From NCBI GenBank assembly GCA_026785815.1, contig JAJAZH010000141.1, positions 1 through 5,443 of the forward strand: a DNA stretch of 5,443 nucleotides, written 5' to 3'. Source of the stretch: Ramlibacter sp. GTDB taxonomy: Bacteria; Pseudomonadota; Gammaproteobacteria; Burkholderiales; Burkholderiaceae_C. The notes below the pieces were generated by a model, which did not search any database, had not been told where the DNA came from, and worked only from the letters and a program-made list of their open reading frames with translations. The position numbers and the translations under genes were made by a program. Positions 1 to 5,107 of this stretch are shown one piece after another (position 1 is the first letter of the stretch; every line of letters begins with the position of its first letter).

Positions 1-723
1 GCGCTCAGCCGACAGGTGCGGCTGCTCGAAGTGGAGCTGCGGCAGAACCTGCTGGTGCGCAACGGCCGCGGCGCGCTGCCGACCGAGGCCGGCAAGCTGC
101 TGCTCGAACACGGCCGCGGCATCCTGCACCAGGTCGAGCGTGCGCGCGAAGAACTGGGGCGCATCCGCGGCGCCCTGGCCGGCCGCGTCGCCATCGGCCT
201 GCCGCCCAGCGTGGCCAAGGTGCTGGCGGTGCCGCTGATCCGCGAGTGCCGCAAGCGCATGCCCGAGGCCACCCTGTCCATCAGCGAAAGCCTGTCGCTC
301 GGCATGCAGGAGTCGCTGGCCAGCGGCTGGATATCGCCCTGCTCTACAACGCCGCGCCGGCGCCGGAGATCGAGTTGACGCCGCTGCTGGAAGAGACCCT
401 GTTCCTGGAGCAGCGCAAGCCATCCGGCGTGCCGGCGCTCAAGAGTCGGACAGCGATCTCGCTCCGCGACGTGGCGGCGCTGCCGCTGGTGATCCCGACC
501 CGTCCCAACGCCTTGCGCATGCTGGTCGAGACCGAGATGGCGAACCTGGGCTGCCACCCCCGCATCGCGCTCGAAATCGACGGCGTGGCGGCGATTCTCG
601 ACCTGGTCGCCGATGGCGCCGGCAGCGCCGTGCTGTCGCGTCATGCTGCCGCGCGCCCATATCGCCCGCGAGATCGGTCGCTGGCAGCCGGTGATCGGCT
701 CCGGGCGGGTCAAGGCCGATTGA
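1..723 (+). pseudogene. LysR-family transcriptional regulator, 5'-partial, two frameshifts, truncated C-terminus
   Basis: The reading starts inside a LysR winged-helix domain. The first residues (ALSRQVRLLEVELRQ, then LLVRNGRG and LPTEAGKLLLEHG) are the recognition helix and wing of the family, so about 30 N-terminal residues lie outside the window. The linker helix and the start of the effector domain follow (GRVAIGLPPSVAKVLAVPLI). Frame 1 is coding to about position 326. It then jumps to frame 3, where LDIALLYNAAP continues the effector domain through LPLVIPTRPN and GAGSAVLSRH. Near 640-650 it returns to frame 1 (PRAHIAREIGRWQPV) and stops with TGA at 721-723. About 240 codons are present, so with the missing N-terminus the product would be near 270 residues. 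LysR proteins are usually near 300, so the last part of the effector domain is missing. The sequence resembles NAC-like LysR proteins. LysR proteins usually control a neighbouring catabolic operon, but here the neighbour is convergent. Sequencing error could explain the frameshifts but not easily the short C-terminus. Confidence 0.8.
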
Positions 724-754
724 CAGTTCCCAGTCCAGCGGCGTTGACGAGAGG

Positions 755-784
755 CATGGATCCCGGCTCGAGGCCGGGATGACA
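755..784. repeat. REP-like palindrome, copy A
   Basis: This 30-bp unit has the arrangement CATGGAT, stem CCCGGC, loop TCGAG, stem GCCGGG, ATGACA. The second copy at 4006-4035 has the same flanks with different stem bases. It lies between the convergent ends of the LysR pseudogene and the dehydrogenase gene. Short GC-rich palindromes in such intergenic positions are typical of REP elements scattered through proteobacterial genomes. No T-run follows on either strand, so it is not a classical intrinsic terminator, although it could stabilise 3' ends. Confidence 0.75.
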
Positions 785-809
785 GCTCGACTTGCTTTCT
801 GGGCGCCAG

Positions 810-1715
810 CTATGTCTTGGGCCGCGAATGCGCAATCAAGCGATCCGCGTAGTCCTGCCAGAGCGCATCCGGACCCAAGCCGTCGAACACGCCGTCGCGC
901 GCGCAATCGGCAACCCACTGTTGCTTGTCGGCGGTCGCAGCGGCCATCGACGGCTCGGAGCCGGCTTCGCGCACGGTGTTGGCGGCTTCGCGCATCTCCT
1001 CGGCGCGGCGCTTGCCGTGCTGCACCACGCGGCTGAAGAAATAGCCGCCCTGCTGCTCCCAGTCGATCGACGGGAAGGTCTCCTGCAGCGTCGGCAGCAC
1101 ATGGGCCTCGACCCCGTACTTGCGGGCGGTGGTGTAGCTTTCGATCACCAGCGCTTCCAGTCCCTTGATCATCACGCTGCGGCACATCTTGATGGCGCTC
1201 GCGACGCCGAGCCTTTCGCTCACCGCCCGGGCATCCATGTCCCAGCCATTGAGCAATTCCGCCAGCTGCGCCGCCTGGGCGCCGCCCAGCAGCATTGGCA
1301 CCCGGATGCCGTAGGGCGGCACCGACGTCATCACCCCGGCCTCCACATAATCCGCGCCCTGCGCGTCGATCGCCGCGGCCGCCTGCTGCTTGGTTGCGGG
1401 CGAGGCCGAGTTGAGGTCCAGGAACACGCTGCCGGCGCGGATGAATTTTGCGGCTTCCTGTGCCACGGTCAGCGTGTTGGATGCGGTCACGGCAGAGATG
1501 ACCAGGTCACTGGCCTCGCACAGTTCGCGCATCGAGCCGTGGGCGGTGACACCGAGCCGCGCACAGCGTTCGAGCTCCAGGTTGCGGGTCGCCGGGTCAA
1601 CGAACTTCAGGTCCCAGGCGCCCATCGCGCTGACACCACGCTTGTCCTTCAGCCCGCTGGTGAAAGTCTTGCCGACCTCGCCATGGCCGATCAGGCCGAT
1701 GCGTTGCAGATTCAT
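810..1715 (-). CDS. NAD(P)-dependent dehydrogenase, 6-phosphogluconate/beta-hydroxyacid dehydrogenase-like with DUF1932-type C-terminus
   Basis: This is a 301-residue cytosolic enzyme. The N-terminus (RIGLIGHGEVG, residues 5-15) is a Rossmann GxGxxG dinucleotide site. LVISAVTASNT (71-81) and FLDLNSASPATKQ (98-110) match the strand and substrate-loop regions of the beta-hydroxyacid dehydrogenase superfamily. VEAGVMTSVPPYG (124-136) and MLLGG (141-145) follow. K176 in IKMCRSVMIKGLEAL is the likely catalytic lysine, and the MIKGLEAL..ES helix is typical of the DUF1932 domain that closes the protein. The family generally oxidises small hydroxy acids or reduces the matching semialdehydes; the substrate here cannot be read from sequence. 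The start at 1715 is preferred over the ATG six codons upstream (1733) because it has AAGGAG six bases before it and begins directly with the Rossmann strand. It follows the Bug gene by 33 bases, so the two are probably co-transcribed. No frameshift or missing motif is seen. Confidence 0.9.
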   Translation of the reverse strand: MNLQRIGLIGHGEVGKTFTSGLKDKRGVSAMGAWDLKFVDPATRNLELERCARLGVTAHGSMRELCEASDLVISAVTASNTLTVAQEAAKFIRAGSVFLDLNSASPATKQQAAAAIDAQGADYVEAGVMTSVPPYGIRVPMLLGGAQAAQLAELLNGWDMDARAVSERLGVASAIKMCRSVMIKGLEALVIESYTTARKYGVEAHVLPTLQETFPSIDWEQQGGYFFSRVVQHGKRRAEEMREAANTVREAGSEPSMAAATADKQQWVADCARDGVFDGLGPDALWQDYADRLIAHSRPKT

Positions 1716-1721
1716 CCCGCT

Positions 1722-1727
1722 CTCCTT
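1722..1727 (-). promoter_or_regulatory. Ribosome binding site of the dehydrogenase gene
   Basis: On the minus strand AAGGAG is followed by six bases and then ATG at 1715. This consensus Shine-Dalgarno sequence decides the start, since the upstream in-frame ATG at 1733 would place it inside the coding region. Confidence 0.8.
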
Positions 1728-1748
1728 GGCCAACCCGGCCCGATGGTT

Positions 1749-2735
1749 CTATTGACGGGCAATTTTCGCCTGGGCGATCACTTCGTTCCAGCGCCGGACT
1801 TCGCTCGCCATCAACGCGCCGAGCTGCTCGGGCGAACTGCCCTGGGCCGCGAGATTGAGTTCCGACAGCCGCTTGCCGACCTCGGGATACGCCACCGCAG
1901 CCTGTACCTCTCGCGACAGGCGCGCGACGATCTCGGGCGGTGTCCGGGCCGGAACGGCCAGGCCATTCCACGACGCCGCCTTGAAGCCTGCCAGCGCACC
2001 GCCCGATTCCCGCGCTGCCGGCACATCGGGCAACTGCGGCGCGCGCCGCTCGCCCAGCACCGCCAGCGGCCGCAAGGCCCGGGACGCGATCTGCGGCATC
2101 AGCGGCCCCAGGATGTCGACGCCAGCATCGATCTGCCCGCCCCGCAGCGCGGTGATCACCGGCGGCGTGCCGTTGAAAGGCACCACCTGCGCGTCGATGC
2201 CGGCGCTGATCCTGAACCACTCGGCCGCCAGGTTCTGGGTGGTGCCGACGTTCGGCGTGCCGATGTTCAGCTTGCCCGGATTGGCCCGGGCATAGGCCAG
2301 CAGTTCGGCCAGGGTCTTGAAGCGGCCATCCTCGGCCACCACCAGCGCCAGGTCGAAACTCGCCAGCATCGAGACCCAGGCGAAATCCTTGAGCGTGTCG
2401 AACGGCAGCGCCTTGAACAGGGCCGCGCTCACCGCCGTTCCGCTCGACACCAGCAACAGCGTGTGGCCATCGGGTTCGGCCCTGGCGACCAGCTCACCGG
2501 CGACCACGCCGCCGGCGCCCGGCCGGTTGTCGATGACCACGCTTTGTCCCAGGCTGACCGCCAGTCGCTGGGCGACGGTGCGCGCCGTCAGGTCGGCGGC
2601 GCCACCAGCCGCGTTCGGCACGACGATCCGCAACGGTTTGGATGGAAAGCCGGCCTGGGCGGATGCCGTCAGCGGCAACCACGCACCGGTTCCGATGGCG
2701 GCTGCGGCCGCCAGCACATGTCTTCTGCGATGCAT
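1749..2735 (-). CDS. Bug-family tripartite tricarboxylate transporter substrate-binding protein
   Basis: This 328-residue periplasmic binding protein is of normal length for the Bug/TctC family. Residues 1-26 form a signal peptide: a basic start MHRRRH, a hydrophobic alanine-rich core, and ASA before Q27. The RRHVL stretch is also weakly Tat-like. The mature part opens with FPSKPLRIVVPNAAGGAAD (30-48), the first ligand loop with its conserved Asp (D48). DNRPGAGG follows at 69-76 and PDGHTLL at 88-94, both family hallmarks. Later segments (LNIGTPNVGTTQNLA, VVPFNGTPPVITALRGGQID) match the second ligand loop. The family binds small carboxylates such as tricarboxylates, dicarboxylates or aromatic acids; the ligand here is unknown. 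No TctA/TctB membrane genes are present, which is usual for the many orphan Bug genes of Burkholderiales. The ATG at 2735 is the only start that leaves a proper signal peptide, but no Shine-Dalgarno sequence is visible before it. A LivF-like gene tail ends just upstream. The dehydrogenase gene follows after 33 bases. Confidence 0.93.
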   Translation of the reverse strand: MHRRRHVLAAAAAIGTGAWLPLTASAQAGFPSKPLRIVVPNAAGGAADLTARTVAQRLAVSLGQSVVIDNRPGAGGVVAGELVARAEPDGHTLLLVSSGTAVSAALFKALPFDTLKDFAWVSMLASFDLALVVAEDGRFKTLAELLAYARANPGKLNIGTPNVGTTQNLAAEWFRISAGIDAQVVPFNGTPPVITALRGGQIDAGVDILGPLMPQIASRALRPLAVLGERRAPQLPDVPAARESGGALAGFKAASWNGLAVPARTPPEIVARLSREVQAAVAYPEVGKRLSELNLAAQGSSPEQLGALMASEVRRWNEVIAQAKIARQ

Positions 2736-2740
2736 GGTCT

Positions 2741-2881
2741 TAAGCGGGCGCCGCCCAGTATTTTTTCCAGCAGTTCGGGATTGTCGCGCAGGGACTGCGC
2801 CGGCTCCGAATGCACGACGGTGCCGCGGTCCAGCACCAGCGCCATGTCGGACACGGCGAGCACGGCATGACGCTGGCGATG
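2741..2881 (-). pseudogene. C-terminal remnant of a LivF-like branched-chain amino-acid ABC transporter ATPase
   Basis: On the minus strand about 45 codons read VLAVSDMALVLDRGTVVH, then SEPAQSLRDNPELLEKILGG. This matches the end of LivF-type ATPases, where the helix after the H-loop reads like ALxxADRxYVLExGxVV and the protein ends at LGG. Walker A, Walker B, the signature motif and the D/H-loops are all absent. Upstream of about 2870-2885 the similarity stops and the opposite strand reads as a different gene. After LGG the frame stays open to 2669. One base less would give GCT TAA four bases before the Bug ATG, so a small insertion may have removed the natural stop. It cannot encode a working ATPase. 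It implies that the Bug-dehydrogenase pair once lay behind a LIV-type transporter operon. Confidence 0.6.
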
Positions 2882-2882
2882 C

Positions 2883-2990
2883 TGCGGCTTCTCCAGCACC
2901 GTGCACGGCAACAACATCGCGGTCGAGGCGCAGCGCAACAAGCTGCGGCTGGTGATCGAGACGGCGCAGGAGGTCTGGGGCGGCGCCTGA
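2883..2990 (+). pseudogene. C-terminal remnant of a MetE-like (cobalamin-independent methionine synthase family) protein
   Basis: Thirty-five codons ending in TGA read CGFSSTVHGNNIAVEAQ, then RNKLRLVIETAQEVWGGA. In the MetE/UROD-like superfamily the last conserved block is DCGF or DCGL, with the Cys as a zinc ligand. It is followed by a helix with KL and then ETA-like residues close to the C-terminus, as seen here. The preceding codons (RWRC) do not continue the family, and the frame is closed by TGA at 2868-2870, so only the extreme C-terminus survives. Codon use is natural for the genome (third positions mostly G or C), which supports a recent coding past. The fragment points towards vapC and meets the oppositely oriented LivF-like tail on its left. 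The assignment rests on a short motif and could be wrong; the coding character is more secure than the family. Confidence 0.5.
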
Positions 2991-3018
2991 GGGGCGATCG
3001 ACGCCTGCAGCGCAAGCG

Positions 3019-3417
3019 CTATCGCAACAACTCGTGCGTTGCCGTCTTCGCGGCCTTCCTGTCCAGCGTGAGAACCGGCGAGAAGCCCGCTGCACGCGCG
3101 CGCACCGCGAGCAGATAGTCCGAGAAGTCCGCTGGGCCTTGCGCATGCAGGGCCAACGCCTCCCGCACCAGGGCGGGCGACTCCAGTTTGAGCTGCCCGT
3201 GCGCCACCAGGGCCGCCAGCGCAAGAGCCACCTCCTCGCGGGCATAACCATAGCTGCGCTCGAGCACCCACGCCAGCTCGCACAGCACCACATGATCAAC
3301 GTAAGCCGGCGATTGGGCCGTGGCGTGCGTGCGCAGCCAGGCCTCGACCTTTGCCGCCTGGCGGCGATCGTCGTTGGTCAGCAACCGAACCAGCAGGTTG
3401 GTGTCCAGCGCCCTCAC
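3019..3417 (-). CDS. vapC: PIN-domain ribonuclease toxin, VapC family
   Basis: This 132-residue protein spans one PIN domain. The acidic metal-binding set is visible: D5 in MRALDTNLL, E47 in VLCELAWVLE, D97 and D100 in ADFSDYLL, and D119 in LTLDRKA. VapC toxins are Mg2+-dependent endoribonucleases that cleave tRNA or rRNA and slow growth when not bound by their antitoxin. The GTG start at 3417 overlaps the TGA stop of the upstream antitoxin gene in the sequence GTGA, giving a four-base overlap that implies translational coupling. An AAGGA lies only three bases before the start, inside the antitoxin gene. All key residues are present and no frame break is seen, so it is probably active. Its 3' end faces the MetE-like remnant 28 bases away. 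Confidence 0.93.
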   Translation of the reverse strand: MRALDTNLLVRLLTNDDRRQAAKVEAWLRTHATAQSPAYVDHVVLCELAWVLERSYGYAREEVALALAALVAHGQLKLESPALVREALALHAQGPADFSDYLLAVRARAAGFSPVLTLDRKAAKTATHELLR

Positions 3418-3677
3418 TTTTCCTTCACCTTGCCGCCATGTTTGGCACCCAGGTGCGCAGCCACGCCGTCGTCCATCTGCTCCACGGTCAGGGCGCGCGC
3501 AGGCCGGGCCAGCAGGCCTCGCAGCGGCTTGCCCGGCGCCGCCGGTTTGCGCTTGAGGACGATGGTGTCGGCATCGAGCACCGTCACCAGCAACTGGTCA
3601 CCCGCCTCCAGGCCCAGGCGCGCCCTCACCGGCCCTGGCAGCGTCATCTGGCCCTTCGAAGTGAGTGTGGCGTGCAT
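3414..3677 (-). CDS. vapB: AbrB/SpoVT-type antitoxin, VapB family
   Basis: This 87-residue protein begins with a swapped-hairpin AbrB-type DNA-binding domain: TLTSKGQMTLPGPVRARLGL, then GDQLLVTVLDADTIVLKRKP, residues 4-44. KGQMTLP is the family's KGQ(V/I)T(I/L)P motif. The C-terminal half (GLLARPARALTVEQMDDG) is the expected flexible segment that binds and neutralises the VapC toxin. VapB normally represses its own operon alone and more strongly with VapC. The ATG at 3677 has AAGGA six bases upstream. The gene overlaps vapC by four bases. A perfect 7-bp inverted repeat lies directly upstream and is the likely operator. The C-terminus is lysine-rich (HGGKVKEK). Confidence 0.92.
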   Translation of the reverse strand: MHATLTSKGQMTLPGPVRARLGLEAGDQLLVTVLDADTIVLKRKPAAPGKPLRGLLARPARALTVEQMDDGVAAHLGAKHGGKVKEK

Positions 3678-3683
3678 GAACTT

Positions 3684-3703
3684 TCCTTACTTTTTGGTAA
3701 GGA
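3684..3703. promoter_or_regulatory. Operator-like palindrome in the vapBC leader
   Basis: On the minus strand TCCTTAC and GTAAGGA form a perfect 7-bp inverted repeat separated by CAAAAA. It starts seven bases upstream of the vapB ATG, and its proximal arm contains the AAGGA Shine-Dalgarno sequence (3684-3688). AbrB-type antitoxins bind short palindromes in their own promoters, so this is the natural autoregulatory site. Occupancy would cover the transcription start region as well. Confidence 0.65.
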
Positions 3704-3704
3704 G

Positions 3705-3710
3705 AGCATA
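3705..3710 (-). promoter_or_regulatory. Candidate -10 element for vapBC
   Basis: The minus strand reads TATGCT, a four-of-six match to TATAAT, immediately upstream of the palindrome. Seventeen bases further up is TGGCCG, a poor -35. Transcription would start near 3698, inside the palindrome, which fits repression by bound antitoxin. It is weak as a sequence match and is supported mainly by position. Confidence 0.35.
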
Positions 3711-3711
3711 G

Positions 3712-4045
3712 CATCCCAACCGGCGGCCGGCCAGACGACGCTGCCTGCCGCCGACCGCGCCGCAGCGGACGTAAGCGGCGATCGGCTCCGCGGCGCCGGG
3801 CTGCTAGCGCGGCGGGCTGAAAGCCTTGCGCGCCTGCGCCACCGCCTTGCGGGTGGCGCGGCCTTCGCGGCGAGCTTTCTTGTGGTCATGAGAGATGTAA
3901 GTTGCCCTCGATCGGCACCAAGGCGGCGCCGGTACGGGATGACGAGCGCCGCGCCGGCCAGGGCGAATTGCCGTGATGATTCACGCGCCGACACGGCAGC
4001 CTCGTCATGGATGCCGGGTCAAGCCCGGCATGACAACTACCTCCC
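3712..4045. other. 334-bp region without an intact gene; possible coding remnant and REP copy B
   Basis: No open frame with a start, ribosome site and family similarity is found. On the minus strand two stretches look coding. RTGAALVPIEGNLHLS reads in one frame to about 3890. HDHKKARREGRATRKAVAQ, then ARKAFSPPR, reads in the next frame from 3890 to a TAG at 3804-3806. Removing one base near 3891 would join them into a basic C-terminal tail. I do not recognise the family. The stretch may be decayed coding sequence between the SDR and vapB, or chance in GC-rich DNA. The REP-like palindrome at 4006-4035 occupies the right end. Confidence 0.4.
4006..4035. repeat. REP-like palindrome, copy B
   Basis: This unit reads CATGGAT, stem GCCGGG, loop TCAAG, stem CCCGGC, ATGACA. 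It matches copy A at 755-784 in length and flanks. The stem differs at its first and last base pairs, with both partners changed so that pairing is kept. It lies 10 bases beyond the SDR stop codon, in the 3' end of that transcript, where it could act as an mRNA-stabilising hairpin. There is no T-run for intrinsic termination. Confidence 0.75.
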
Positions 4046-4948
4046 CTAGCGCTGGGTCTTGTCCTTGGCGTTCTGCGCCTCGATCCGCTCGCGCGCCTCC
4101 TGCCAGTCGGTGTCGCTCCAGTTGCGCAGCTCGTAGAAGTTGCCGCCGCTGGCCAGCGCATTGCCGCCGTCCATCATGATGCTCTGGCCGGTCAGCCAGT
4201 CGCAGTGGCCGGGCGCCATCAGGAAAGTGGCCAGGTTCTGTAGCTCGCTCATCAGCCCGGGCCGCGCCATCGGGTTGCCTGCGATGCTGCGCGCGCCCGG
4301 CTGCTCGCCCGGGTTGAGCCGCTTGCTCATGCCTTCGGTCGGAATCTCGCCGGGGCCGACCGCGTTCAGGCGGACACCGAACTTCGCCCACTCGACCGCC
4401 AGCGATTTGGTCATCACCTCGATGCCGGCCTTGCTCATCGCCGACGGCACCACGTAAGGCGAGCCATTGTCGACCCAGGTGACGATGATGCTCATGACGT
4501 TTCGAAACGGCTGCCCGCGTTGCCAGCCACCGGCCCTGGCATCGGCGACCCAGCGCTTGCCCACCGCCTGCGTGACGTAGAAGGTGCCGTGAAAGACGAT
4601 GTTGGCGATGGCGTCGAAGGCCCGCGGCGACAGGCTTTCGGTCGGTGCGATGAAATTGCCGGCCGCGTTGTTGACCAGCCCGGTGATGCCGCCGCCCTGC
4701 CACAGCGACTCCACCATCTCCTCGACCTGCTGCGCGATCCGGATGTCGACGCCGAAGGTGTCGATCCGACGACCGGGAAATTTCTCGCGCCAGGCCTGCG
4801 CGGTGTCGTCGCAGACCGACTTGCGGCGGCCGCAGATCGCGACGTCGGCGCCCAGCGCCAGGAACTGCTCGGCCATCGCCTGGCCCAGGCCGGTGCCGCC
4901 GCCGGTCACGAGAATGCGCTGGCCTTGCATGACATCCGGCTTGAACAT
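4046..4948 (-). CDS. SDR-family oxidoreductase, 2,4-dienoyl-CoA reductase-like
   Basis: This 300-residue protein has a classical SDR Rossmann fold. TGGGTGLG (15-22) binds the cofactor phosphates, CGRRK (39-43) suggests NADP(H) preference through its arginines, VDI (67-69) contacts adenine, and NNAAGN (93-98) is the central SDR motif. The block from NGSPYVVPSAMSKAG to MTKSLAVEWA (161-188) and RLNAVGPGEIPTEG follow the pattern of 2,4-dienoyl-CoA reductases, including the C-terminal MMDGGNALASGGNF segment. By family alignment from memory, DECR uses Asn, Tyr, Ser and Lys. Here N98, S169 and K173 are kept, but the Tyr position is W158. The role is probably in unsaturated acyl-CoA or related catabolism, but the Trp makes the activity uncertain. 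The start at 4948 has GGAG six bases upstream. The gene stands alone, with a REP palindrome after it and a divergent gene before it. Confidence 0.9.
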   Translation of the reverse strand: MFKPDVMQGQRILVTGGGTGLGQAMAEQFLALGADVAICGRRKSVCDDTAQAWREKFPGRRIDTFGVDIRIAQQVEEMVESLWQGGGITGLVNNAAGNFIAPTESLSPRAFDAIANIVFHGTFYVTQAVGKRWVADARAGGWQRGQPFRNVMSIIVTWVDNGSPYVVPSAMSKAGIEVMTKSLAVEWAKFGVRLNAVGPGEIPTEGMSKRLNPGEQPGARSIAGNPMARPGLMSELQNLATFLMAPGHCDWLTGQSIMMDGGNALASGGNFYELRNWSDTDWQEARERIEAQNAKDKTQR

Positions 4949-4954
4949 GGCGCT

Positions 4955-4958
4955 CTCC
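4955..4958 (-). promoter_or_regulatory. Ribosome binding site of the SDR gene
   Basis: The minus strand reads GGAG, then AGCGCC, then ATG at 4948. It supports this start over the internal ATG at codon 7. The motif and spacing resemble the site before the dehydrogenase gene. Confidence 0.75.
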
Positions 4959-5020
4959 AGGTTGTGGAAGCCGCAGTCTAGGCCGCCGCGCCGCCCTGCG
5001 CCCCTTTTTTCCGCCCCGCC

Positions 5021-5035
5021 GCTTAGAATTTAAGC
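5021..5035 (+). promoter_or_regulatory. AT-rich palindrome containing a -10-like element
   Basis: GCTTA and TAAGC form a 5-bp inverted repeat around GAATT, in otherwise GC-dominated DNA. Within it TAGAAT (5024-5029) is a five-of-six match to the -10 consensus on the plus strand. No good -35 is found at 16-18 bases; a CCCCTTTTTT run lies there instead. Transcription would begin near 5036, at the foot of the following hairpin. The promoter is tentative, and the palindrome could be an operator. Confidence 0.4.
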
Positions 5036-5037
5036 AC

Positions 5038-5091
5038 CCGTTGAGGGCCACGCCGGTGCAAACGCACGGCGGGACCTCCGGTTATTTTTTT
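5038..5091 (+). terminator. Terminator-like hairpin with U-tract in the leader of the downstream gene
   Basis: The core is CGCC, bulged G, GTGC, loop AAAC, GCAC, GGCG (5051-5071). It is extended by GAGG (5043-5046) pairing with CCTC (5075-5078) and CCG (5038-5040) pairing with CGG (5079-5081). TTA and then seven T residues (5085-5091) follow at once. This is the form of a plus-strand intrinsic terminator. No complete gene precedes it on that strand, since the gene to the left is divergent. It therefore sits in the 5' leader of the ORF starting at 5108 and could act as an attenuator. Confidence 0.6.
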
Positions 5092-5107
5092 GCCCAGGCC
5101 CGCGACC

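Noticed and set aside
692..703. GATCGGCTCCG repeated at 3780-3790
   Set aside because: It is an eleven-base match in GC-rich sequence with no shared flanks, which is likely chance or common codon use.
439..1185. A 248-codon minus-strand frame across the LysR and dehydrogenase ends
   Set aside because: It reads through the REP palindrome and through both real genes in wrong frames. The peptide is low-complexity Arg/Ala/Gly.
792..2870. A 692-codon plus-strand open frame spanning the dehydrogenase and Bug genes
   Set aside because: It is the antisense shadow of two clear minus-strand genes. It has His/Arg/Gln-rich composition, no family motifs and no ribosome site, as is common in GC-rich DNA.
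3002..3022. Palindrome AGCGCTTGCGCT just after vapC as a terminator
   Set aside because: The loop would be too short and no T-run follows on the minus strand.
3885..3945. GTCAT and ATGAC flanking this stretch as a third REP copy
   Set aside because: Only the short flanks match. The interior has no paired stem like the two real copies.
5046..5081. Possible c-di-GMP-I (GEMM) riboswitch, because GCAAAC, GGGAC and CTCCGG occur in order
   Set aside because: The GGGACGCAAAGCC core, the GAAA tetraloop hairpin and its receptor are absent, and the GCAAAC bases form the loop of a simple hairpin instead.
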